From Clostridiaceae bacterium (lineage in GTDB: Bacteria > Bacillota_A > Clostridia > Clostridiales > Clostridiaceae), in NCBI GenBank assembly GCA_029256485.1, contig JAQSXU010000029.1, positions 1 through 36,976 of the forward strand: DNA of 36,976 bases, given 5' to 3'. The position numbers were made by a program, and so were the translations under genes. Positions within the stretch are counted from its first letter, which is position 1. Each line of letters starts with the position of its first letter. The notes under the pieces were generated by a model. That model did not search any database. It saw only the letters and a program-made list of their open reading frames with translations, and was not told the DNA's origin. Of the stretch, positions 18,133 through 25,809 are shown one piece after another.

Positions 18133-18717
18133 TTAAAATGCTTTTCTTGGATTTATCAGATCTAGATTAGAAGCTATTTCTCTCCAATTCATTGAAGCTT
18201 CCATCATATCGTATAAATCATTCAAAGTTCCTTCTAAATCTTGACTATCGCTTTGTGAATTACTATTTTCATCGCATTTTTCCATCATTGATAAATTTAT
18301 AACTGCCCTTATTGGTACCCCTTGACTGTTAAACCTAGTAAAACTTTCATCTACAGAAGTTACAAATCCCGTAAAAATCAAGTTTCCCCATTTAAAACTG
18401 CATACTGGTGGTTTTTTTTCCTTCCCCCCAAAAATTGTTAACTGCATTATTTTATCTGTATATTCTTTAACTCCATCTTCATGTACTCCATTTTTTAATT
18501 CATAAGATGAATCCATATCATAAAATAACTCAACAGATAAAGTTCTAGGATTTCCATTCTTATATGTGGTTACTTTACTTCTACTTCTTTTCACATCATT
18601 ATTATTATAATTTACCTGCTTGCTTATTTTATATTCACTTGGATTAAACATTACAGGTATTACTTCCTTTGAACCTTCTACAAATTCTACTTCTATAACT
18701 GCTTTTGTAAGTGCCAT
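18133..18717 (-). CDS. CIS tube-baseplate adaptor, LysM-like (Afp7/gpU-like)
   Basis: The start is ATG at 18717, eight bases after AGGAGG, giving 194 residues. The N-terminal 150 residues match the CIS tube/adaptor domain: VIPVMFNPSEYKISKQVNYN, SVELFYDMDSSYE, CSFKWGNLIFTGFVTSVDESFTRFNSQG, PIRAVINLSM. The C-terminal NWREIASNLDLINPRKAF resembles the end of a LysM domain (WRxIA, NPR). Such proteins (Afp7, T4 gp53, Mu gpL-like) join the tube to the hub. It is encoded directly between the probable tape measure and gpD, as gpU lies between gpT and gpD in P2. Confidence 0.87.
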   Translation of the reverse strand: MALTKAVIEVEFVEGSKEVIPVMFNPSEYKISKQVNYNNNDVKRSRSKVTTYKNGNPRTLSVELFYDMDSSYELKNGVHEDGVKEYTDKIMQLTIFGGKEKKPPVCSFKWGNLIFTGFVTSVDESFTRFNSQGVPIRAVINLSMMEKCDENSNSQSDSQDLEGTLNDLYDMMEASMNWREIASNLDLINPRKAF

Positions 18718-18732
18718 GGAATTCACCTCCTG

Positions 18733-21700
18733 TTATATGAGTCCACGTCTTCTTTTTTCATACTTTAACTGTCTATCAATTTTTTCTATTACTTTATTTG
18801 ATATATTCTCTATTTGCTTATCTTCATTTATTTTTTCTCTATCCTGTTTTTTAAATTTATCTTCTATTAATATTTCCACGGTTTCATTTATAAATCGTTT
18901 CATGTTCTCTTCTATGATATGCTCTCTATCTTGTTCTCTCTTTATATCTGTAATTTTCTCTTCTTTTAAGACATTAGCCTGCTGTACTCTTTTATGATTT
19001 ATATTTACCTTATTCTTGTAGGTTTCTTCAAATATTTCACTATTACTCTCATATGATTTTTTCCTATTATAGCCAACATAATCATTATTAAAGTCTGCTT
19101 GGAAATCATTCCTTTTATGTTCATATAAATTCTGATTTAAAGCTCCAATTTTATTTAATAATCTTTTTTCATTATTAAAATGAACTGTCCTTGAAATTTG
19201 ATTTTTGAGTACAACCATATCATATAAATTTGCATTGCTTCCTAGCTTATTTACTTTTATGTGATTATTATTAGTCATACTATGAAAAATTTCTGAATTA
19301 TATAGTTTATGAAAAGCTCCTAAATCATTGAATAAATTTTTATTTATTGATAATTTAGTATTCTTAAAACTAAAATAATCACTATCAAAAGTATTTTTAT
19401 CAATGACTGAAAACTTCATATACGCTAAGAAAGCTTTGCTTACATTAGTTATCTTATTAATATCATTAAATGATGATTTCCTATCTATTATGTTATTGGT
19501 ATTTTCATTATTTACAGCTTTAAATATAGGTTTATTCAAAATTAAACTTTTCAGTATAATATCCTGAATTATATTCGTATTATTTGCTATTTGATTTCTA
19601 GAAATATAATTATGTTGCTTTCCATCTTCAAGCAATTGTGAATAATACCATTTATACTCCTGCCCTTGGCTACTGATTTTACTAATCTTTAATAATGAAT
19701 AACTATTTGGAGGATAGTTTTTATTTAATATTTCAGCTTTATTAGTTTTTAATATTGTTTGCATATCAAAAAGAAAATTCGTATTCAATATTTGTTCTTC
19801 ATTTAATATTTTATTGACGATATTAGATACTAAATTTGAATTAATTTTTAAGGTTTTATTTGTTTTCAATATATTGTTTCCAGTAAAGTCATACAAACTT
19901 TTACTACTATTTGAATTAGCATTGTTTAAATACTTTTTAATATTCTTGCCAAAGTACAAGGAATAATTATTTAAAATATTATTGTAATGTGAGTTATCAC
20001 TATTACCGCCAAAAACTTCTACAAATAGATCAATCTCTTTTTTATTTACATCTGCTTGTAATACTTTATTTATCATAAAACTATTATTAAAATTATTTTT
20101 ATAATTATTAACTTCCTTTTGGACTGAGTTTAAAAAAAGAAACCTATTTGTATAATCATTTATTTCTTTTAATAATTCCTTGCTTAAGCTATGATTTTTT
20201 ATAAAATCATTAAATAAGAAGGACTCAAATTTATTAACTTTTCCACCATTATAACTAGCTTGTCTATACTTAGTTATTTCCTTAAATACCTTTTTACTTA
20301 AGCTATGATTTTTAGTAAAAGTATAGCTTAAAAATTTAATATTGTTACTTGAATTAAAATAATATCTATTTAAATTATCAGTATAATTTTCAACCTCTTT
20401 ATTAAACAAAATATTGTTATTATTTATATCAATTACTTTCTCAACTAAATTTGAGTAAGCTAATTTATTTAAATGACTGCTATTAATTTTGCTAGTTTCT
20501 AATATAAAAGAATTATTCAATGAGTTATTTCCCATTAATATTTCAGTTATATTATTATTTGATATTTCAAAGCTATTATTATTTGAGTATATTTGCTTAT
20601 TAAAATGAAAATTCTTCTTTGATTTTTTCTCTTCCTTCAATATTTTATTAACTAAACTAAGTGATAAATTAGAATTAATTTTTGAAGCTCTATTAGTATT
20701 CCATACATTGTTCCAAGAAAAATCATACGAACTTCTACTACTATTCAAATCAAAATTACTATTGCTTAAGATTTCTTTAATATTATTACCAAAGTTGAAT
20801 GGATAATTATTTAAAATATTATTGTATTTAGATTTATAACTATTATTCTCAAAAACTTGCCTAAACAGATTAATTTCTTTTGTAATTACATCTGCTTGTA
20901 ACACTTTATTAATTTTAGAACTATTATTTAAATTATTTTTATAATTATTAACTTCCTTTTTGACTGAGTTTAAAGAAAGTAGTCTATTTGAATTACTTAC
21001 TGCACTATTGCTATCTACTATGTTTCTCTCAGTTAAATTTTTTTCATTGTTAATAGTAGTACTATAATTAAATTTGTAAATATTACTCCATAAACTCTCC
21101 ATAACTGGACTTATATTTTTTCTAATTAATTCATTTTGTAATATTTTATTAGTCCTAGAGGTATTAAAGTATAAATCTTGAAATCTATTTACTTTTAAGC
21201 CTTTATAATCAACTTTTCTATAATCATTTATTTCATTGAATAATTCCCTGCTTAAAATATGATTTTTTATAAAATTATTAAATAAGAAAGACTCAAATTT
21301 ATTAACCTTCCCGCCTCTATAATTAACTTCTCTATAATCATTTATTTCCTTATGTATTTTTTTACTTATGCTCTGATTTTTTATAGAAGCATAACTTAAA
21401 GCTTGAATCTTATTACTAACTTCAAAATAATAACGATTTAAATTATCAGTATAATTCCCAAAATCTTCATTAAACAAATTATTGTTATTATTTATTTCAA
21501 TTACTTTCTCAACTAAATTTGAGTAAGCTAATTTATTTAAATGACTGCTATTAATTTTGCTTATTTCTAATATAAAATAAGTATTCAATGATTTGTTTCC
21601 ACTTAATATTTCAGTTCTATTATTATTTGATATTTCAAAGCTATTATTATTTGAGTAGGTTTGATTATTAAACAGAAAATTCTTCTTTGATTTTTTCTCT

Positions 21701-24141
21701 TCATTCAATATTTTATTAATAATATTAAATGATAAATTAGAATTAATTTTTGAAGCTTTATTAGTATCCAATACATTATTTCCAGAAAAGTCATATGAAC
21801 TTTTACTTCTATTCGAATCAGAATTAATATTGCTTAAAATTTTTTTAATATTATTACCAAAGTAAAAGGAATAATTATTAAAAATATTATTGTATTTAGG
21901 GTTATAATTATTATCTTCAAAAACTTTCCTAAACAGATTAATTTCTTTTGTAGTTACATCTGCTTGTAACACTTTATTAATCTCAGAACTAGTATTTAAA
22001 TTATTTTTATAATTATTAACTTCCTCTTGGACTGAGTTTAAAGAAAGTAGTCTATTTGAATTACTATTGCTTAAAAACAAACTGTTCTTAGAATAAAATT
22101 TCAAACCTTCATTATACTTATGTATGCATTTCAAAGCTTCTGCACCTAAGCTAACATTATTTGCAAATTTACTTTTTAAAATTATTACATTTCTATTTAA
22201 GTCAGAAATATAATTATTAACTGCATTATCGCTATCTACTAGGTTTCTCTCATTCAAAATTTTTTCATTGTTAATAGTAGTACTATAATTAAATTTGTAA
22301 ATATTACTCCATAAACTCTCCATAACTGGACTTATATTTTTTCTCATAAATTCATGTTGTAATATTTTATTAGTCCTGGAGGTATTAAAGTATAAAGCTT
22401 GAAAGCTATTTACTTTTAAACCCTTGTAATCAGCTTTTCTATAATCATTTATTTCATTGACTAATTCCTTGCTCATGACATGATTTTTTATAAAATTATT
22501 AAATAAGAAAGATTCAAATTTATTAACATTACCGCCTTTATAATTAACTTCTCTATAATCATTTATTTCCTTATGTATTTTTTTACTTATGCTTTGATTT
22601 TTTATAGAAGCATAACTTAAAAATTGAATATAATTACTTGAGTTGAAATAATAACGATTTAAATTATCAGTATAATTTCCAAAATCTTTATTAAACAAAT
22701 TACTGTTATTATTTATTTCAATTACTTTCTCAACTAAATTTGAGTAAGCTAATTTAGTTAAATGACTGCTATTAATTTTGTTAGTTTCTAATATAAAAGA
22801 ATTATTCAATGAGTTGCTTCCACTTGATATTTCAAAGCTATTATTATTTGTGTATGTTTGCTTATTAAACAGAAAATTCTTCTTTGATTTTTGATCTTCA
22901 TTTAATATTTTATTAATAATATTAAATGATAAATCAGAATTAATTCTTGATGCTTTAGTGGTACTAAATAAATTATTCTCAGTAAACTTGAACAAACTTC
23001 TATTATTATTTAAATTACTCTTATTAAAAAGCAAAGTGTTGTTATAATTAGCATTAAAAACTTCATTATACTCTTTTATGCTTTTCAATGACTCTGTGCT
23101 CAAGCTAAAATTATTAACAAAACCATTTTCTGAAATCACTGAACGCCTGTGTAAATCAAAATTGTAACTATAATTGCTATTTCCTAAATGAAAAAGATTT
23201 TTGGAATTCACTCCAGAATTATCATCGTACTTATTTATATTTTTCAGTAATCTTGAGTGTAAACTGATTTTATTTATAGAACCATATATCGGATTAATGT
23301 CTCTATAATTACTTACTTTATTGAATAACTTCTGCCTTAAGATATTATTCTTTATATGACTATGTCTTATAAATTTAATATTGCCACCCAAGTTTAAAGA
23401 ATAACTATTTAAAGCACCAGTATAATTTTCAACAGCTTTGTTAAACAAATTATTGTTATTCTTTATTTCCGTTTCTTTTGAACTTAAGTTCAAGTTAGTA
23501 AAGTTGGACATGCTTCTTCTATTTAAATTATTATTGCTTAAGATATTGTTTTTTATAGAAGTTATTGTTTTTTCACTCAAGTTAAAAATGTAATTATTAA
23601 CTGCATTATTACTAGCTGCAATATTTTTTTCATTGTTATAATAGTTTCCATTAAATACTACGGTTCTATTAATGTTCAACATTTGGTTATTATTAATCAT
23701 AGAACTTTTCTTTAATGTACTAATAACTTCATTTATATTTATTATTTGATCCGTATAAATTTCATTAATTTCTTTATTTATAGCACTTAATTTCAAACTT
23801 AAATTATTATCAATATAACTTAAAGCCTTCAAATAATGATTAAGGTTATTTTGAATATTTTGCACATGATAAGACTTGCTGCTATTAATAATATTTTTGT
23901 TATTCTTAACTGCATAAAGCTGCATCAATAGCTTATATATGAAATTTATATCAAAATCAGCTTTTAAAGTTTCACTTTCTTCACCTTTATCTTCAGACGC
24001 ATTTTTTAGATATACAAGTGATAAATTTCCATAATCGCCATTGTCAGTGGATAATATTTTATTAATAATATCTGAAACAAAGCTTTCATCAGGTTTAATA
24101 AGTTTTACAAAGACTGGTCTTAGAAACGGTTTTAATATCAT
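18733..24141 (-). CDS. Giant Asn-rich repeat protein, probable tape measure
   Basis: An 1802-residue protein dominated by Asn, Ser, Lys, Leu and Ile. Residues 1-150 are non-repetitive (MILKPFLRPVFVKLIKPDES). The bulk is nested repeats: large units of about 280-400 residues marked by ASKINSNLSFNIINKIL, starting near nucleotides 22953, 21756, 20688 and 19853, and inside them roughly 38-residue units with EINDYRxxxYKGxxVNxF. The last 80 residues are charged and coiled-coil-like (REQDREHIIEENMKRF). I see no TM segment and no enzyme motif. It lies exactly where P2-like tails encode the tape measure: after tube and assembly chaperones, before the LysM-like adaptor and gpD. No other tape-measure candidate exists here. 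By analogy (about 0.15 nm per residue) it would specify a particle near 270 nm. The SD is weak. An elongated non-tape structural role is the main alternative. Confidence 0.65.
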   Translation of the reverse strand: MILKPFLRPVFVKLIKPDESFVSDIINKILSTDNGDYGNLSLVYLKNASEDKGEESETLKADFDINFIYKLLMQLYAVKNNKNIINSSKSYHVQNIQNNLNHYLKALSYIDNNLSLKLSAINKEINEIYTDQIININEVISTLKKSSMINNNQMLNINRTVVFNGNYYNNEKNIAASNNAVNNYIFNLSEKTITSIKNNILSNNNLNRRSMSNFTNLNLSSKETEIKNNNNLFNKAVENYTGALNSYSLNLGGNIKFIRHSHIKNNILRQKLFNKVSNYRDINPIYGSINKISLHSRLLKNINKYDDNSGVNSKNLFHLGNSNYSYNFDLHRRSVISENGFVNNFSLSTESLKSIKEYNEVFNANYNNTLLFNKSNLNNNRSLFKFTENNLFSTTKASRINSDLSFNIINKILNEDQKSKKNFLFNKQTYTNNNSFEISSGSNSLNNSFILETNKINSSHLTKLAYSNLVEKVIEINNNSNLFNKDFGNYTDNLNRYYFNSSNYIQFLSYASIKNQSISKKIHKEINDYREVNYKGGNVNKFESFLFNNFIKNHVMSKELVNEINDYRKADYKGLKVNSFQALYFNTSRTNKILQHEFMRKNISPVMESLWSNIYKFNYSTTINNEKILNERNLVDSDNAVNNYISDLNRNVIILKSKFANNVSLGAEALKCIHKYNEGLKFYSKNSLFLSNSNSNRLLSLNSVQEEVNNYKNNLNTSSEINKVLQADVTTKEINLFRKVFEDNNYNPKYNNIFNNYSFYFGNNIKKILSNINSDSNRSKSSYDFSGNNVLDTNKASKINSNLSFNIINKILNEEKKSKKNFLFNNQTYSNNNSFEISNNNRTEILSGNKSLNTYFILEISKINSSHLNKLAYSNLVEKVIEINNNNNLFNEDFGNYTDNLNRYYFEVSNKIQALSYASIKNQSISKKIHKEINDYREVNYRGGKVNKFESFLFNNFIKNHILSRELFNEINDYRKVDYKGLKVNRFQDLYFNTSRTNKILQNELIRKNISPVMESLWSNIYKFNYSTTINNEKNLTERNIVDSNSAVSNSNRLLSLNSVKKEVNNYKNNLNNSSKINKVLQADVITKEINLFRQVFENNSYKSKYNNILNNYPFNFGNNIKEILSNSNFDLNSSRSSYDFSWNNVWNTNRASKINSNLSLSLVNKILKEEKKSKKNFHFNKQIYSNNNSFEISNNNITEILMGNNSLNNSFILETSKINSSHLNKLAYSNLVEKVIDINNNNILFNKEVENYTDNLNRYYFNSSNNIKFLSYTFTKNHSLSKKVFKEITKYRQASYNGGKVNKFESFLFNDFIKNHSLSKELLKEINDYTNRFLFLNSVQKEVNNYKNNFNNSFMINKVLQADVNKKEIDLFVEVFGGNSDNSHYNNILNNYSLYFGKNIKKYLNNANSNSSKSLYDFTGNNILKTNKTLKINSNLVSNIVNKILNEEQILNTNFLFDMQTILKTNKAEILNKNYPPNSYSLLKISKISSQGQEYKWYYSQLLEDGKQHNYISRNQIANNTNIIQDIILKSLILNKPIFKAVNNENTNNIIDRKSSFNDINKITNVSKAFLAYMKFSVIDKNTFDSDYFSFKNTKLSINKNLFNDLGAFHKLYNSEIFHSMTNNNHIKVNKLGSNANLYDMVVLKNQISRTVHFNNEKRLLNKIGALNQNLYEHKRNDFQADFNNDYVGYNRKKSYESNSEIFEETYKNKVNINHKRVQQANVLKEEKITDIKREQDREHIIEENMKRFINETVEILIEDKFKKQDREKINEDKQIENISNKVIEKIDRQLKYEKRRRGLI
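19800..22960 (-). repeat. Nested coding repeats inside the tape-measure gene
   Basis: Four successive large repeat units are recognisable in DNA and protein, with anchor points at about 22953, 21756, 20688 and 19853 (spacing about 1197, 1068 and 835 bp). Identity is very high in places: positions 21321-21400 and 22542-22621 differ at one base in 80. Such similarity, including third codon positions, implies recent duplication or gene conversion. The repeat spacings are in frame to within the accuracy of reading. Confidence 0.85.
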
Positions 24142-24143
24142 TT

Positions 24144-24623
24144 TTATATTCCAATCATTACAAGACCAGAATGAATCAATTCTACTTTATCTAAAAGAAC
24201 TTCTGAGCTTTGCGCATCCAAATCAGATATTTCCCATTTGACAATAGTTATATCACCAAAACCATAAACTTTAGATATATCGTTATTATTATTTAATACT
24301 ATTATTGTTCCAGGTAAAGGAATTTTTACTCCTAGCTTAATCATTCCATTTGCTGAAAGTATCAATGGATTAAATCTTCCAACTCCCTTTTCCAGTCTCA
24401 AGGTATTACTTTGAAGGCTTGGATTTTTTCTTATTAAATGTACAAAATCATTCCGCCCTCCTTCTTCCCTTGATTCATATTCAATACTCCTACCTATTCC
24501 ACTAACCTTTGCAAAACTTGTTAAGAGTGGTCCAATTGTAACAATAAATCTATTATTATTAATAATATTATCAGAACCAAATTTGCTTAACTGCGTCAAG
24601 GTTTCTCCCAATATGCTCATCAT
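24144..24623 (-). CDS. Second tube protein (T4 gp19-like, tube initiator)
   Basis: A 159-residue protein of the T4 gp19 / eCIS tube superfamily. Typical segments are RFIVTIGPLLTSFAKVSGIGR, the EYESREEGGRNDFVH segment (the conserved YREGG turn of tube proteins), LRLEKGVGRFNPLI, and the last strand SSEVLLDKVELIHSGL. It diverges from the main tube protein (25289-25723). In eCIS, such second or third tube paralogues (Afp5-like) sit at the baseplate end and start tube growth. It is encoded after the assembly chaperones and only two bases before the probable tape measure, so the two are translated together. Confidence 0.85.
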   Translation of the reverse strand: MMSILGETLTQLSKFGSDNIINNNRFIVTIGPLLTSFAKVSGIGRSIEYESREEGGRNDFVHLIRKNPSLQSNTLRLEKGVGRFNPLILSANGMIKLGVKIPLPGTIIVLNNNNDISKVYGFGDITIVKWEISDLDAQSSEVLLDKVELIHSGLVMIGI

Positions 24624-24667
24624 TAATCACCCACTATCATATGCTTTAAAATATCAACAAACTATTT

Positions 24668-24904
24668 TTATATGGCAAATACATTTTCAGGTTCATCATT
24701 AAGTTCTTTATTTATTTTTGAAATTTCATCGCACCAGCGTCTTCTATCTTTATGTTCTAAATTCATTATCTCCTCATTGGTCCAATGGAAATAATATGCA
24801 ATAAATGCTGTTTCCTTATATATCCGATCAATGGGATAAGTTGTTATTGATCGGCATTCATAAAATTTACTGGAACTTGAATTTCTTTTCCACAATGAGG
24901 ACAT
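24668..24904 (-). CDS. DUF6760-like tail assembly protein, frameshift extension
   Basis: An open frame encoding the compact DUF6760-type sequence TYPIDRIYKETAFIAYYFHW, then NLEHKDRRRWCDEISKIN. It lies in the -1 frame relative to the preceding gene and overlaps it by 61 bases. The only in-frame ATG (24904) has no SD, and there is no ATG, GTG or TTG between the preceding stop and the conserved domain. The overlap holds a slippery AAATTTT and a downstream hairpin. The likely product is therefore a 182-residue fusion: 118 residues of the upstream protein plus 64 from TAT at 24862 onward. Position and layout match the lambda G/GT and P2 E/E' tail assembly chaperones, which wrap the tape measure. 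Independent translation cannot be excluded. Confidence 0.78.
   Translation of the reverse strand: MSSLWKRNSSSSKFYECRSITTYPIDRIYKETAFIAYYFHWTNEEIMNLEHKDRRRWCDEISKINKELNDEPENVFAI
24824..24868 (-). promoter_or_regulatory. Apparent programmed -1 ribosomal frameshift site
   Basis: In the minus-strand mRNA the zero-frame codons GTA AAT TTT contain the canonical X XXY YYZ heptamer A AAU UUU (24868-24862). Seven bases later starts a perfect 8-bp hairpin, CCGATCAA (24854-24847) with TTGATCGG (24831-24824); its 15-nt loop contains the zero-frame stop TAA (24846-24844). Loop CUUAU (24840-24836) could also pair with AUAAG (24819-24815), but the connecting loops are short for a pseudoknot. Slipping one base back joins the two overlapping assembly-protein frames. 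Confidence 0.75.
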
Positions 24905-25215
24905 GTTGTTTTATAGTTTGGATTATCCATATTGTTTATTCTCTGATATAAGTCTTGAAGATATGCAAGGTCTGCTGTAAAAAGACTTTCAATAAGTCTA
25001 GTGTCAACCATTGATATTCCTTCAAGATTTGTTATTACCCTTGCCAAAAGAATTATTGTCAAGTAGCCTGGATTTTGCTGCACCCTTGGATCTTTCATTG
25101 GAAGAATTTCATCTGCTGCTGTAGCAAGTCTCATCTTCCCCTTTTTATGTACTTCTTTATTTTCATCTATATAACCTCTTGGTAGTTCAAATTCGTATTC
25201 TATTTTAAATGACAT
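24844..25215 (-). CDS. Tail assembly chaperone-like protein with CxxC (gpE-like)
   Basis: A 123-residue protein with a strong start (AAAGGAGG, then ATG at 25215). The N-terminal strand EYEFELPRGYIDENKEVHKKG and the helical centre (DPRVQQNPGYLTIILLARVI, LIESLFTADLAYLQDLYQRIN) are typical of eCIS and phage tail assembly proteins. The C-terminus carries a CPHCGKE zinc-knuckle-like pair (C104 and C107). It is encoded right after the tube gene, where P2 gpE and lambda gpG lie. A -1 frameshift at N117-F118 would replace the last five residues with the 64-residue DUF6760-like domain. By analogy the short and long forms would load the tape measure in a fixed ratio. Confidence 0.8.
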   Translation of the reverse strand: MSFKIEYEFELPRGYIDENKEVHKKGKMRLATAADEILPMKDPRVQQNPGYLTIILLARVITNLEGISMVDTRLIESLFTADLAYLQDLYQRINNMDNPNYKTTCPHCGKEIQVPVNFMNADQ

Positions 25216-25243
25216 TATATTGCCTCCTTTATTTTATGTAGAT

Positions 25244-25276
25244 TACGCAGGTGAAATAAAGCTATTTCCCTGCGTA
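25244..25276 (-). promoter_or_regulatory. Hairpin between tube and assembly genes
   Basis: A 14-bp stem with a single bulged base: arms 25244-25258 (bulge at 25252) and 25263-25276, loop of four bases. It lies between the tube stop and the next SD. No T-run follows on the minus strand, so it is not a typical terminator. It could stabilise the sheath-tube mRNA 3' end, or mark an RNA processing site that lets these abundant proteins be made in excess over downstream ones. Confidence 0.5.
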
Positions 25277-25288
25277 TATAATTGTTTA

Positions 25289-25723
25289 TTATTTAGTTCT
25301 CTTTAAGCCTTCATGAGCAAGTTCAATACTTTCAAATGCAACTTCTGAAGATGTTGCATTTAAATCTGGTCCAGTGTACTTTGATGGCCATGCTGCTTCT
25401 ATTTGCCACACTGCAATCGCAGTGCTCATATCTTCTGCTAATAATGTAATTGCAACATTCTTTCTTGGAATTGGTGCATTTTCATTAGCTGGATTTAACC
25501 AATCATATAACGCATGACTGTCAATAAGTCCTGTCTTTAAGGTTATATTCCCAAATTTTCTTAAACCTTGAACCTTTCTAGTTGTAGGTCTCTCATTTCC
25601 TTCTCTATATTCAGTAACTTCAACACTTGCATCAAAGCCAGTAACTTCTGTTACTTCTGCAACTAATGTATTATCAACTTCAACTTTAAATCTAAATTTT
25701 GTATACGGATATACTGATGCCAT
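25289..25723 (-). CDS. Main inner tube protein (Afp1/gp19/Hcp-like)
   Basis: A 144-residue protein of the phage tail tube superfamily. It shows YPYTKFRFKVEVDNTLVAEV, EVTGFDASVEVTEYREGNE (the conserved tube turn), KFGNITLKTGLIDSHALYDWL and the final strand SSEVAFESIELAHEGLKR, all close to the Afp1-type consensus. It polymerises into stacked hexameric rings around the tape measure and cargo. The ATG follows TAGGAGG. It is encoded right after the sheath, the standard order. A hairpin follows it (25244-25276). The second tube paralogue at 24144-24623 is more divergent. Confidence 0.93.
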   Translation of the reverse strand: MASVYPYTKFRFKVEVDNTLVAEVTEVTGFDASVEVTEYREGNERPTTRKVQGLRKFGNITLKTGLIDSHALYDWLNPANENAPIPRKNVAITLLAEDMSTAIAVWQIEAAWPSKYTGPDLNATSSEVAFESIELAHEGLKRTK

Positions 25724-25809
25724 TTCTATACCTCCTAGTTTTTACTACTATATAGCAGCTATTTTTTCTTCTTTTTATTTTCCTTAAAGGTTTGTTCCTT
25801 ACTTAAGCT

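Noticed and set aside
19800..22960. CRISPR-like or tandem non-coding repeat array
   Set aside because: The repeats are long, irregular and coding in one open frame of 1802 codons, with no constant spacer length.
24862..24904. Independent start (ATG at 24904) for the DUF6760-like frame
   Set aside because: There is no Shine-Dalgarno sequence, the first 14 residues are just the upstream gene read in another frame, and the slippery site with hairpin gives a better explanation. It is not fully excluded.
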